A stretch of DNA of 64,000 nt from JAICUY01 sp038250515 (GCA_038250515.1 JBBSCG010000005.1:1-64000); one strand, 5' to 3'. Shown: positions 8,410-17,189, numbered from the stretch's first letter. Translations and numbers: made by a program. The notes: generated by a model from the sequence alone, not told the origin.

Positions 8410-10074
8410 TTAGACCTCCATGACGATGGGCAGGATCATCGGTCGGCGCTTGGTCCGATCGAAGAAGAAGCGCGACAGGGTGTCACGAATCTTGGCCTTG
8501 AGGTAGCCCGCCTCAGCCGCATGCGCATCGTTGGGCGCCTGGCGCAGCGCGCCCGCCAGGTGCGCACGGGCGGCCTCCATGACGGGATCGTTCGGATCGG
8601 ACAGGAAGCCGCGGCCGATGAGGTCGGGGCCGCTGACGGCCTGGCCGGTCTGGCCGTCTACGGTCAAGGCGACCATCACCACCCCGTCGCTGGCCAGCAT
8701 CCGTCGATCGCGCAGCACGACGCCGTCGATCCCATCGATGGTCGCGATGCCGTCCACCAGGACGGCGCCCGCCGGCACGCTGCCGGCCAAACGGGCCCGC
8801 TTACCGTCGAACTCGACCGTCTGGCCATTCTCCAGGACGAAGATCTTATCCACCTCGACGCCGGCACCCTCGGCCAGCAGGGCGTGCTGTACCAGCATCC
8901 GGTACTCGCCGTGCACCGGAATGAAGTGGCGCGGCTTGACCAGGCCGAGCATCAGCTTGAGCTCCTCGCGGGAGCCGTGGCCTGACACGTGGCAGTGCTG
9001 CATCGGCTCGTACATGACCATCGCGCCCTCTTTGAACAGGTTGTCGATGGTCTTGGCCACCGCCTCCTCGTTGCCCGGAATCGGCGATGCCGAGACGATG
9101 ACGGTGTCACCCGGCTCGATGGTGATGTTGCGGTGGTCACGGTTGCTCATGCGGGTGAGCCCCGACATCGGCTCACCCTGCGAGCCCGTGGTCATGACCA
9201 CCAGCTTGTCCTTCGGCAGCCGCTGCAGCTGGTCCTTCTTGACCAGCGTTCCGTCGCGCGGATTGAGGTAGCCGAGCTCCACGGCGATCGCGGTGTTCTG
9301 CTCCATGCTGCGCCCGAGGGTGACCATCTTGCGACCGTCCTGCGCCGCAGCGTCGACCACCTGCTGGATGCGCCCGATATTGCTGGCGAACGTCGCCACG
9401 ATCACGCGCCCCGGCGCCTCGCCGATGAGCCGATCGAGCGAGTTCCCGACGGTCGACTCCGACAGGGTGTAGCCCTCGCGCTCGGCGCGGGTCGAGTCGG
9501 ACAACAGGAACTCGACTCCGTGATTGCCGATCTCGGCGATGAGGCCCAGATCGGCGCGGCGGCCGTCCGGCGGATTGAGGTCGAACTTGAAGTCGCCGGT
9601 GTGCACGACGGTGCCGAGCGGCGTGCGAATCGCGTAGCCGACACCGTCGGGAATCGAGTGGTTGACCCGAAAGGCGGTGACGCTGAAGCCGCCGATGCGC
9701 ACCTCCACGCCGGGCTCGACCTGGTGCTGGCGCGTCATCTCCAGCAGCCGATGCTCCTTGAGCTTGCCGGTGATCAGGCCCTGGGTCAGCTTCGTGGCAT
9801 AGATCGGGGTGCCGGGGATCTTGGGCAGCACGTACGGCAACGCACCGGTGTGGTCCTCGTGTCCGTGCGTGATGAAGATCGCGCGCACGCGGTCTCGGTT
9901 CTGCTCGAGATACGTCACATCGGGAATGACGAGATCGATGCCGAGCATCTCGGGCTCGGGAAAGGCGAGCCCGCAATCGACAACCAGGATCTCCCCGGCG
10001 GCCTCGATGACCGTGATGTTCTTGCCGACCTCGCCCACCCCACCAAGCGGGGTGATGCGCAGGGTGTCTGTCAT
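8410..10074 (-). CDS. rnj: Ribonuclease J
   Basis: The 554-residue metallo-beta-lactamase/beta-CASP ribonuclease acts in RNA maturation and decay with 5'-3' exo- and endonuclease activity. The metal-binding signature HGHEDH is at residues 70-75 (ITHGHEDHTGALP), followed by HSIPDGVGYAI, VHTGDFKFD and the beta-CASP segments GSQGEPM and HVSGHGS; the C-terminal domain has HGEYRML. The length fits the family. ATG at 10074 is preceded by AGGAG 5 nt away, a good ribosome binding site. It is the third ribonuclease gene in the rpsO-pnp-udg-rnj stretch. Confidence 0.95.
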   Translation of the reverse strand: MTDTLRITPLGGVGEVGKNITVIEAAGEILVVDCGLAFPEPEMLGIDLVIPDVTYLEQNRDRVRAIFITHGHEDHTGALPYVLPKIPGTPIYATKLTQGLITGKLKEHRLLEMTRQHQVEPGVEVRIGGFSVTAFRVNHSIPDGVGYAIRTPLGTVVHTGDFKFDLNPPDGRRADLGLIAEIGNHGVEFLLSDSTRAEREGYTLSESTVGNSLDRLIGEAPGRVIVATFASNIGRIQQVVDAAAQDGRKMVTLGRSMEQNTAIAVELGYLNPRDGTLVKKDQLQRLPKDKLVVMTTGSQGEPMSGLTRMSNRDHRNITIEPGDTVIVSASPIPGNEEAVAKTIDNLFKEGAMVMYEPMQHCHVSGHGSREELKLMLGLVKPRHFIPVHGEYRMLVQHALLAEGAGVEVDKIFVLENGQTVEFDGKRARLAGSVPAGAVLVDGIATIDGIDGVVLRDRRMLASDGVVMVALTVDGQTGQAVSGPDLIGRGFLSDPNDPVMEAARAHLAGALRQAPNDAHAAEAGYLKAKIRDTLSRFFFDRTKRRPMILPIVMEV

Positions 10075-10081
10075 GGTGCTC

Positions 10082-10747
10082 CTAGAAGAGAGTCAGCTGT
10101 TGCCCTGCGTCCGGCTGCTGATCGGCGCCGGACGGCGCCTCGAGCTGGATTGACTTGACTGATGCCGCCCGCTCGGCCTCCATGGCCTGTCGAGCGTCAC
10201 GCAGCGCCACCGGCAGCCTGCTGATGTCACGGAAGAGCGTCTCCCGCAGGGAAGCCTGGTGCAACGCCGCCGCAGGATGGTACATCGGAAAGATGTGGCG
10301 CCCGCCCGATGTTTGAACCTGCCCGTGCACCGAGGATATCCGCGAGCCCGGCAGGTAGCGCTGCAGCGAGACGCGCCCGAGGGTGACGATCACTGCCGGA
10401 TCCAGCGCCCCCTCCTGTCGTTCCAGGAACATGCCGCAGGCCGCGACCTCGCGTGGCTCCGGGTCGCGGTTGCCCGGCGGCCGGCATTTCACCACGTTGG
10501 TGATGAACACGTCGGACCTCGCCCAACCGATGCTGCGCAGCAGCTCGTCGAGCAGCTGGCCAGCCGGCCCGACGAACGGACGTCCGGTCGCGTCCTCGCG
10601 CGCGCCCGGGCCCTCGCCGACGAGCAGCACGTACGAGAGCGGGTTGCCCTCACCCGGGACGGCACGGGTTCGCCGTTGGCTCAGGGCGCAACGCGTGCAG
10701 TCGCGAGCCTCCTCGGCGACCCTTGCGAGCAGCGCCTCGGTGCTCAT
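10082..10747 (-). CDS. udg: Uracil-DNA glycosylase, family 4 (Fe-S type)
   Basis: This 221-residue base-excision repair enzyme removes uracil from DNA. Four cysteines that bind the [4Fe-4S] cluster are present: C17 and C20 (DCTRCAL), C88 (VVKCRPPGNRDP) and C104 (VAACGMF). The active-site motifs are GEGPGAREDATGRPFVGPAGQLLDE, split across about 44-69, and the HP-containing MYHPAAALH (155-163). The C-terminus is a flexible Gln-rich tail ending in QLTLF (217-221), which matches the bacterial sliding-clamp-binding consensus QL(S/D)LF. The start is the ATG at 10747, after which the family-typical leader begins. It lies 7 bp before rnj. Confidence 0.93.
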   Translation of the reverse strand: MSTEALLARVAEEARDCTRCALSQRRTRAVPGEGNPLSYVLLVGEGPGAREDATGRPFVGPAGQLLDELLRSIGWARSDVFITNVVKCRPPGNRDPEPREVAACGMFLERQEGALDPAVIVTLGRVSLQRYLPGSRISSVHGQVQTSGGRHIFPMYHPAAALHQASLRETLFRDISRLPVALRDARQAMEAERAASVKSIQLEAPSGADQQPDAGQQLTLF

Positions 10748-10809
10748 CGACCTGTGCCGCCCTCCGTGGTGCGGTTGGGAACTGGGGCGCGCCCGGCGCG
10801 CCCATCGGT

Positions 10810-13422
10810 CTAGGACTCGCCGACTCCGGCCTTCGCCATGTGGCGCTCCATCGCGGCGCGCCGTGACAGGTTGACCCGACCCATACGATCGATCTCGGTG
10901 ACGACCACCATCAGCTCGTCGCCGATGCTGACCACGTCCTCGACGCGCGGCACCCGGTAATCGGCGAGCTGGCTGATGTGGACCAGGCCCTCCTTGCCGG
11001 GCAGGATCTCGACGAAGGCACCGAAGTTCATGATCCGGGTCACCTTGCCGAGGTACTCCTTGCCGACCTCGACGTCGCGGGTCAGGCCCTCGATCCAACG
11101 GACCGCCTTGTCCGAGGCCTCGCCCGATGTGGACGCGATCTGGATCGTGCCGTCGTCCTCGACGTTGATCTGCGTACCGGTCTCGGCGGTGATCTGACGG
11201 ATCACCTTGCCACCGGCGCCGATGACGTCGCGGATCTTGTCGACCGGGATCTTAATCGTGATGATCCTCGGCGCGTACTGGCTCAGCTCGCTGCGGCTGG
11301 CGCTGATCGTCTCGTTCATCTTGTCGAGGATGAACAGCCGGCCCTTGCGAGCCTGCTCGAGCGCGTCGCGCAGGATCTCCGGGGTGATGCCCGCGGTCTT
11401 GATGTCCATCTGCAGCGCCGTCACACCTTCCGTGGTGCCGGTCACCTTGAAGTCCATGTCACCGAAGGCGTCTTCCTTGCCGGTGATGTCGGTCAGCACG
11501 GCGTAGCGGCCGGTGGCCTGGTCGGTGATCAGGCCCATCGCCACGCCGCCAACCGGTGCCTTGATCGGCACGCCGGCATCCATCAGGGCCAGGGTGCTGC
11601 CACAGGTCGACGCCATCGACGTCGAGCCGTTGCTGCTCACCGCCTCGCTGACGATGCGGATCACGTACGGGAACTCGTCGACGGTCGGCAGGACCGGCAG
11701 CAGCGCCCGCTCGGCGAGCGCGCCGTGGCCGATCTCACGACGGCCGGGGCCGCGCATGAACTTGGCTTCGCCGACCGAGTAGGGCGGCATGTTGTAGTGG
11801 TGGATGTAGCGCTTCTCCGTCTCGGGGCTGATCGTATCGAGCCGCTGCACGTCGCTCGACGGGCCGAGCGTCGCGATCGATAGCACCTGGGTCTGACCCC
11901 GTGTGAACAGGCCCGAGCCGTGCGTACGCGGCAGGATGCCGACCTCGGCGCTGATCGGCCGGATGGTCGACGTGTCGCGGCCGTCGATGCGGATGCCCTC
12001 GGACAGGACCATCTCGCGAACGGTCGCCTTCAGGAGCGCATCCATCAGCGCTGAACCGATGCCGTGGCGGCGGCGAATGTCCTCGATGCGCTGGCCCTGC
12101 TCCGCGTGGTTGTAGCCCTCGCGACCACGGCGAATCTCGTCGGAGACGTCCTTGCGGACCGCATCAAGCCGCTCGGCCAGGCCGTCGGTCAGGCTGATGA
12201 ACAGGTCGGCCGTCGCCTGGGCGTCCGGCATGGCCCGATGCGCCGCCTCGTGGTCTCGCCCGAAGGCGAAGCGCAGCAGGTCGGCCAGCTTGTAGCTGCC
12301 GGCATCGGGATACAGCTGGTAGGCCAGCTCGAGCGTGTCATAGACCGCCCTGGGCTCCCAGCTCACGTCGTTCGGCAGGTGACGAAGCAGGAACGGCAGG
12401 TCGAAGCTGACGTTGTGCGCAACGATCCCCGCGTCGCCGATCCATTCGACGAACTTCGGCAGCACCTCGGCGGCCGTTGGCGCATTGGCGACGTCCTCGT
12501 CGGACAGGCCGTGCACCTGGTGGCCGACGATCGAGCGACCGGGGTTGACCAGCGACTCGAAGCGATCGACCACCTGTCCGTCCCGCACGCGCAGCGCGGC
12601 CAGATCGACGATATAGCCGTTCTCCGGCTTCATGGCGGTGGTCTCGAAGTCGAACACCACGAACTCGCTCGAGCCTGAGGCGAGCGCCTTGCCGAGCCTG
12701 ACTACCGAATCGGCCTTCGGACCGATGAACGGCAGCTTCTTGGGCGTGCCGGCCGTGGCGGTCAGCTTGTCCTGCAGCTCGATGCTCTTCTGGAGCTCAC
12801 GCTGGCCGTATTCGATGGCGTCGGCCATCGTCGCCTCCGGCAGGATCTTGGCGCCGGCCTCGACCATCATCAGGGCGTCGCGCGTGCCGGCCACCACGAG
12901 GTCGAGCTGGCTCTCCTCGAGCTGGCTCGTCGTCGGATTGGTGACGAACTGGCCGTCGATATACCCGACGCGCACCGCGCCGACCGGGCCGAGGAACGGG
13001 ATGCCGCTCACCGAGAGCGCCGCCGAGGCGCCGTTCAGGGCGAGAATGTCCGGATCGTTCTCCTGGTCCGCCGAGAGGACGGTCAGCACGACCTGGACGT
13101 CGTTGCGGTAGCCCTTCGGGAACAGGGGCCGAATCGGTCGATCCGTCAGGCGCATGGCCAAAATGGCCGCCTCTGACGGGCGCGACTCACGCTTGATGAA
13201 TCCGCCAGGGATCTTGCCCGCAGCGTACATCCGCTCCTCGTAATCGATGGTGAGCGGGAAGAAGTCGGTGCCCTCGCGGGGCTCCTTGCTGGCGACGGCA
13301 GTCGCCAGGATCACCGTGTCGCCGTATCGGACGAGCACTGCTCCGTCGGCCTGTTCGGCCAGCTTTCCCGCCTCGAGCGAGAAGGTCTGGTTGCCGATCT
13401 CGGCCTCAACCTTAATTGCCAC
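10810..13422 (-). CDS. pnp: Polynucleotide phosphorylase with inserted DEDDh exonuclease domain
   Basis: This 870-residue protein (usual PNPase length about 700) contains RNase PH domain 1 (about 1-205), part of the helical linker (205-250), an inserted exonuclease domain (about 253-412), more linker helix (413-462), RNase PH domain 2 (463-690), KH (about 715-775, GAGG at 735-738) and S1 (785-858). Core PNPase catalytic residues are intact (KEDAFGDMD at 649-657, SNGSTSMAS). The insert has the complete DEDDh set of DnaQ/RNase T nucleases: D258 and E260 (VFDFETT), D341 (AHNVSFD), H395 and D400 (HRAMPDAQATADLF). The frame is continuous with uniform codon use. PNPase degrades RNA 3'-5' by phosphorolysis; the insert should add hydrolytic 3'-5' activity on RNA or DNA (inference). 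The GTG start follows GGAGG by 11 nt. It is downstream of rpsO, the usual partner. Confidence 0.95.
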   Translation of the reverse strand: MAIKVEAEIGNQTFSLEAGKLAEQADGAVLVRYGDTVILATAVASKEPREGTDFFPLTIDYEERMYAAGKIPGGFIKRESRPSEAAILAMRLTDRPIRPLFPKGYRNDVQVVLTVLSADQENDPDILALNGASAALSVSGIPFLGPVGAVRVGYIDGQFVTNPTTSQLEESQLDLVVAGTRDALMMVEAGAKILPEATMADAIEYGQRELQKSIELQDKLTATAGTPKKLPFIGPKADSVVRLGKALASGSSEFVVFDFETTAMKPENGYIVDLAALRVRDGQVVDRFESLVNPGRSIVGHQVHGLSDEDVANAPTAAEVLPKFVEWIGDAGIVAHNVSFDLPFLLRHLPNDVSWEPRAVYDTLELAYQLYPDAGSYKLADLLRFAFGRDHEAAHRAMPDAQATADLFISLTDGLAERLDAVRKDVSDEIRRGREGYNHAEQGQRIEDIRRRHGIGSALMDALLKATVREMVLSEGIRIDGRDTSTIRPISAEVGILPRTHGSGLFTRGQTQVLSIATLGPSSDVQRLDTISPETEKRYIHHYNMPPYSVGEAKFMRGPGRREIGHGALAERALLPVLPTVDEFPYVIRIVSEAVSSNGSTSMASTCGSTLALMDAGVPIKAPVGGVAMGLITDQATGRYAVLTDITGKEDAFGDMDFKVTGTTEGVTALQMDIKTAGITPEILRDALEQARKGRLFILDKMNETISASRSELSQYAPRIITIKIPVDKIRDVIGAGGKVIRQITAETGTQINVEDDGTIQIASTSGEASDKAVRWIEGLTRDVEVGKEYLGKVTRIMNFGAFVEILPGKEGLVHISQLADYRVPRVEDVVSIGDELMVVVTEIDRMGRVNLSRRAAMERHMAKAGVGES

Positions 13423-13594
13423 TGATTCTCATTCCTCCAGTGATTTCATCTGCTTAGAACGTTCGGCGCTCTGACCCACGCATCATCGCTGCGATCAGGC
13501 AACGGGGGCGGGCGGCGGTCTGACGGACGCGGCCCCACTTGGTTCGGATGCGGGAGCCGGACATCTACACTTTGCGGGTTCACCGCATGTGCAA

Positions 13595-13622
13595 GACCCA
13601 GGGCCTCGGAGGCACCTGGGTC
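13595..13622 (-). terminator. Hairpin between rpsO and pnp
   Basis: An inverted repeat, GACCCAGG-GCCT against AGGC-A-CCTGGGTC, forms a 12-bp stem with one bulge and a 3-nt loop, 18 bp after the rpsO stop. No T-run follows on either strand, so it is a poor intrinsic terminator. In other bacteria this rpsO-pnp gap holds a terminator and an RNase III cleavage site that controls pnp. This hairpin could play either part. Confidence 0.5.
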
Positions 13623-13640
13623 CAATACATGGTGGTCGAC

Positions 13641-13910
13641 TTAGCGGCGCAGTCCCAGCCGACCGATCACCGCGCGGTAACGATCGACATCGTTACGGAC
13701 GAGGTATGCAAGAAGCCGGCGGCGTTGCCCGACGAGCTTCAGCAGTCCACGGCGCGAGTGGTTGTCGTTCTGGTAGGTGCGCAGATGCTCCGTCAGCGAC
13801 TTGATCCGCTCGGTGAGCAGTGCGATCTGCACCTCGGGGGAGCCGGTATCGCCATCATGGGTGGCGTAGTCTTCGACGATCTCGCTCTTCGCGTCCTTGG
13901 CGAGGGGCAC
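13641..13910 (-). CDS. rpsO: 30S ribosomal protein S15
   Basis: This 89-residue S15, the standard family length, binds 16S rRNA helices 20-22 and contacts the large subunit. Typical segments are THDGDTGSPEVQIALLTERI, HLRTYQNDNHSRRGLLKLVGQRR and LVRNDVDRYRAVIGRLGLR. An in-frame GTG lies four codons upstream, but GGAGG sits right at it and 5 nt before the GTG at 13910, so 13910 is the start and gives the usual N-terminus (M-PLAKDAK). An extended -10 lies 34 bp upstream. Confidence 0.96.
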   Translation of the reverse strand: MPLAKDAKSEIVEDYATHDGDTGSPEVQIALLTERIKSLTEHLRTYQNDNHSRRGLLKLVGQRRRLLAYLVRNDVDRYRAVIGRLGLRR

Positions 13911-13943
13911 ACGTTCCTCCACATTCGTTTCCTATCGTCGGCC

Positions 13944-13952
13944 ATGGTATCA
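13944..13952 (-). promoter_or_regulatory. Candidate extended -10 promoter for rpsO-pnp
   Basis: TGA-TACCAT on the minus strand is an extended -10 element in the 82-bp ribF-rpsO gap. No good -35 hexamer is found 16-18 bp upstream. Transcription would start near 13937, giving a leader of about 27 nt before the rpsO GTG. Confidence 0.35.
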
Positions 13953-13992
13953 GAATTCGCCCCTGGCCGCCGTCGAACGCTTTCCGTACAGA

Positions 13993-14949
13993 CTAGCCAC
14001 CGATGCCGAGGTAGACGCGTGCCTGCGCCTCGTCTCGACGCATCTGCTCGATGAGCGCCTGCGCGCCGTCGAAGCGCCGCTCCGCGCGAAGACGCGTCCG
14101 TAGATGCACGCCCAATCGAGCACCATACAGGTCACCGTCATAGTCGAGCAGGTAGACCTCGACGAGCACGCGGCCCTCGTCGTGGAAGGTTGGCCGAACG
14201 CCGATGCTGATCAGCGCCGGATGGGCGGGGCCAACCTGCCGCGCGGGCACCGAGACGGACCCCACGTAGATGCCGAGGGGCGGCATGGCGGGCCGATAGT
14301 CGAAGTCGAGGTTCGCGGTCGGGAAGCCCAGCTCACGTCCGCGTCGATCCCCCGCCACGACGATGCCCACCAGGAAGGGCGGGCGACTCAGCAGCTCGGT
14401 GGCTTCATCGAGCTCGGCAGCGGCAACCGCGTGCCGAATTCGCGTCGAGGAGACCGGCTCGCCCCCAATGAGCAGGCGATCCACCGCGACGACCTCGAAT
14501 CCCCGCTCGGCGGCCAGCTTACCCATGCTGTCGAACGTGCCGCCGCGTCCTCGTCCGAACGCGCTCTGGGGCGTCATGACCAGGTCTCGCAGGTCAATCG
14601 CCGGCGCGAGCGCGGCCAGAAACTCCTCGGCCCGCAGCGCGCGCAACGCGTCGTCGAAGCGCAGCGGAATTGCCTCATCGATGCCGGCGGCTTCGATGAG
14701 CTCAAGGTTCGTGGCCAGCGGAGCAAGTCGCGGCACGACGAGACCGGCCTGCAGCAGCTCCACGGGCGGTGGGTCGAACACGAGCGCCACGCTGCGCAGG
14801 CCGTGCTCCGTGGCGGACGACCGCGTGGCCGAAAGGACGCGCTGGTGTCCGCGGTGCACGCCATCGAACACACCCATCGTCACCGCGGCCGGACCGAGCG
14901 ACGGCAGGTCCGCGACAGAACGTGCCAGGCGAGGAACGTCAACCTTCAT
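13993..14949 (-). CDS. ribF: Bifunctional riboflavin kinase/FAD synthetase
   Basis: This 318-residue enzyme makes FMN and FAD from riboflavin. The N-terminal FAD synthetase nucleotidyltransferase domain has GVFDGVHRGHQ (about 26-36) and SSTRIRHA; its second motif reads LVMTPQSAFGRGRGGT instead of the usual GEDFxFGxxRxG, a moderate divergence. The C-terminal riboflavin kinase domain has GDRRGRELGFPTANLDFD and ISIGVRPTF. The ATG overlaps the truB stop (ATGA). The truB-ribF-rpsO order is common in bacteria. Confidence 0.93.
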   Translation of the reverse strand: MKVDVPRLARSVADLPSLGPAAVTMGVFDGVHRGHQRVLSATRSSATEHGLRSVALVFDPPPVELLQAGLVVPRLAPLATNLELIEAAGIDEAIPLRFDDALRALRAEEFLAALAPAIDLRDLVMTPQSAFGRGRGGTFDSMGKLAAERGFEVVAVDRLLIGGEPVSSTRIRHAVAAAELDEATELLSRPPFLVGIVVAGDRRGRELGFPTANLDFDYRPAMPPLGIYVGSVSVPARQVGPAHPALISIGVRPTFHDEGRVLVEVYLLDYDGDLYGARLGVHLRTRLRAERRFDGAQALIEQMRRDEAQARVYLGIGG

Positions 14950-15821
14950 TCCGTCAGCACCTTGTCCGGCTGGAGCATGCCTGCCTGCACTGTCCCGATG
15001 CCCAGCAGCCGCCCGTCGGCCAGAACCACGTGACGGCCACTGCCCTCCATCGCCACCGGCAGCAGCGAGCCGTTGACGAAGTGCCCGGCTTCGTCGCGAT
15101 CGAGCTGCAGCTGCGGCAGGGTGAGCAGGCCGACCACGGGAATGAGCCCCTCGGCGATTCGCCCTTCAGCAGCCAGCGCCTCCAGCCGCTCCGGCGTGAT
15201 GGCGTCGTCGACCCGCAAGCCGGCGGCCTCGGTGCGGCGCAGCGCGGCGAGGTAGCCGCCGCAGCCAAGCTGTTCACCGAGGTCACGCGCCAGCGCACGA
15301 ACGTAGGTGCCAGCTCCGCAGCGCAGATCAATCCGAATGTCCGGCCGGCCGTCAACCGCCTCGACTGAGAGCAGATCGATCCGGGAGATCGAGACCATCC
15401 GCGGAGCCAGGTCGAGTGGCTCGCCGGCACGTGCGGCGCGATGCGCGCGCCGGCCCGCCTGTTTGCGGGCAGAGAACGCGGGCGGACGCTGCGGGAAGCT
15501 GCCGACGAACGCCTGCAGCGCCTGCGCGATCGCGTCCACTTCTGGAAGCGGTCCAGCGACCTGCTCGAGCGGCCCCTGGGAATCATCGGTCGCCGATCGC
15601 CAACCCAGCCGGATCACGGCGTCGTAACGCTTCGTGCCGCCGGTCAGCTCCTCGCTCAGCCGCGTCGCGGCCCCGACCAGGATGGGGAGCACGCCCGAGG
15701 CCAGCGGATCAAGCGTGCCGGCATGCCCGATCCGCCGGATGCCGGTCAGGCGTCGCACCAGGCCGACCATGTCGTGCGAGGTCGGTCCGACCGGCTTGTC
15801 GAGGTTAACGACCCCGAGCAT
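14946..15821 (-). CDS. truB: tRNA pseudouridine(55) synthase
   Basis: This 291-residue enzyme isomerises U55 in the T-loop of tRNAs. The catalytic aspartate is D38 in IGHAGTLDPLASG; the other motifs are NLDKPVGPTSHD, GGTKRYDAVIRLG, PAFSARKQAGRRAH and CGAGTYVRALARDLG. A C-terminal PUA-like extension (residues about 240-291) is present. The ATG lies 17 nt inside the end of nrnA and is placed by the MLGVVNLDKP start typical of the family. The open frame upstream is only the shadow of nrnA. Confidence 0.95.
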   Translation of the reverse strand: MLGVVNLDKPVGPTSHDMVGLVRRLTGIRRIGHAGTLDPLASGVLPILVGAATRLSEELTGGTKRYDAVIRLGWRSATDDSQGPLEQVAGPLPEVDAIAQALQAFVGSFPQRPPAFSARKQAGRRAHRAARAGEPLDLAPRMVSISRIDLLSVEAVDGRPDIRIDLRCGAGTYVRALARDLGEQLGCGGYLAALRRTEAAGLRVDDAITPERLEALAAEGRIAEGLIPVVGLLTLPQLQLDRDEAGHFVNGSLLPVAMEGSGRHVVLADGRLLGIGTVQAGMLQPDKVLTE

Positions 15822-16788
15822 CGGCCCTGGAGAGCTCAGCCTCGCACTCGACGAGGACGCGCTCACGCGCCTCGGCGAGCGGCAGCGCCAGCGTGCAGGC
15901 GGCGGCGCGCGCGTGGCCGCCGCCGCCGAACGCACCGGTGATGGCGACGGCGTCAGCCCGTTCGGTGGTGCGCACGCTGGCCCTGGTCACCAGCGCATCG
16001 GCCACCTTGAACAGCACCGTCACGTCCGCGGCCTTCGTCGAAGCAAGCAGATCTACGAATCCCTCCGACGCGGCGGGCTGCGAGTCGGTCAGCTCGAGCA
16101 TCGCGCCGGTCATGCTGGCGTGCACGATCCGCCCATCGCAGCGCTGACCGATGCCCGCCAGCATCAGGCCCCACAGCGCGAGCGTGTCGTACGGCTTATC
16201 CGCGTAGACCGCGCGGTTGATGGCCGACAGCGGCGCCCCGGCGTCGACCAGCTCGGCGGCGACGCGCAGCGTGCGGGGCGTGGCGTTGGGATGCGCGAAC
16301 GTGTGCGTGTCCTGGACGATGCCGGCCATGAGCAGCGTCGCGAGCTCCGCGTCGAGCTGCACACCCAGCACCGGCAGCAGCAGCGCGACGAGCTCGCAGG
16401 TCGCCGCCGCGGTCGGCTCGATGAGCTGCGCCACGCCGAAGCCGGGATTGCTGACGTGGTGGTCGATATTGACGATCCGCGCCTTCGCAAGCCAGTTGGC
16501 ATGCTCCCGGCCGATGCTGCCGGTGCGCGACAGGTCGCCGGCGTCGACGATGACCGCCACGTCCGGCTCGAGGCCCGGGGCCGTGCGGACGTCCTCGATA
16601 CGCGGCAGGAACGCCAGGAACGGGGGCGGCGGGTCGCCGCATACCACCTCGGCCTGCTTGCCGAGGCGCTCAGCCGCCAGGCGGATGGCCATCCCCGCTC
16701 CGAGCGTGTCAGCGTCGGGATTCTCGTGGCAGATGGCCGTCACTCGCTCGGCCGACGCAATGACGTTCGCGACGTCGGCCAGGCTCAT
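15805..16788 (-). CDS. nrnA: DHH phosphoesterase, oligoribonuclease NrnA
   Basis: This 327-residue DHH/DHHA1 protein of the NrnA type degrades nano-RNAs (2-5 nt) and may dephosphorylate 3'-phosphoadenosine 5'-phosphate. Metal-binding motifs are HENPDADTLGAG (21-32), the aspartate in VIVDAGDLSRTG, IDHHVSNPGF (the DHH motif) and DTHTFAH. The C-terminal DHHA1 domain carries GGGGHARAAA. The ATG overlaps the rbfA stop as ATGA. Between rbfA and truB is the usual place for this gene in Gram-positive-type genomes. Confidence 0.93.
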   Translation of the reverse strand: MSLADVANVIASAERVTAICHENPDADTLGAGMAIRLAAERLGKQAEVVCGDPPPPFLAFLPRIEDVRTAPGLEPDVAVIVDAGDLSRTGSIGREHANWLAKARIVNIDHHVSNPGFGVAQLIEPTAAATCELVALLLPVLGVQLDAELATLLMAGIVQDTHTFAHPNATPRTLRVAAELVDAGAPLSAINRAVYADKPYDTLALWGLMLAGIGQRCDGRIVHASMTGAMLELTDSQPAASEGFVDLLASTKAADVTVLFKVADALVTRASVRTTERADAVAITGAFGGGGHARAAACTLALPLAEARERVLVECEAELSRADARGR

Positions 16789-17171
16789 GTCGACTCACCG
16801 TCGTCGGTGAGACGAACCGTCGCCGGCCCGTCCTCATTCTCCAGCTCGCGTAGCAGCCGCAGCACGCGATCGCCGGTCTCGATCGACTCGTCACGGCGCA
16901 ACAGCAGCTGCGGCACAGTGCGGATCGTGAGCCGCTCGGCGAGCTTGCGGCGCAGCCACGGAGCCGCGGCCGTCAACGCACGCATGGTCTTCTCACGCTC
17001 CTCATCGGACCCGAGGACGCTGACCCAGACGCGCGCGACACTCAGGTCGCGTGCCGTCTCGACGCGCGTGATCGTCACGAAGCCGAGGCGCGGATCCTTC
17101 ATCTCGCGCTGGAGCAGGTCCATCAGCTCCTGCCGGATCTGGGCATCGAGACGTTGCGTGCGCTGGCTCAT
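16785..17171 (-). CDS. rbfA: Ribosome-binding factor A
   Basis: The 128-residue KH-like protein binds the 30S subunit and assists late 16S rRNA processing at the 5' end. Family features are RTQRLDAQIRQELMDLL, KDPRLGFVTITRVETARDLS, and WLRRKLAERLTIRTVPQL, followed by an acidic tail. ATG at 17171 lies 18 bp after the infB stop, and the gene overlaps nrnA. Confidence 0.94.
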   Translation of the reverse strand: MSQRTQRLDAQIRQELMDLLQREMKDPRLGFVTITRVETARDLSVARVWVSVLGSDEEREKTMRALTAAAPWLRRKLAERLTIRTVPQLLLRRDESIETGDRVLRLLRELENEDGPATVRLTDDGEST

Positions 17172-17189
17172 GACGAACGCAGCCTGCCG

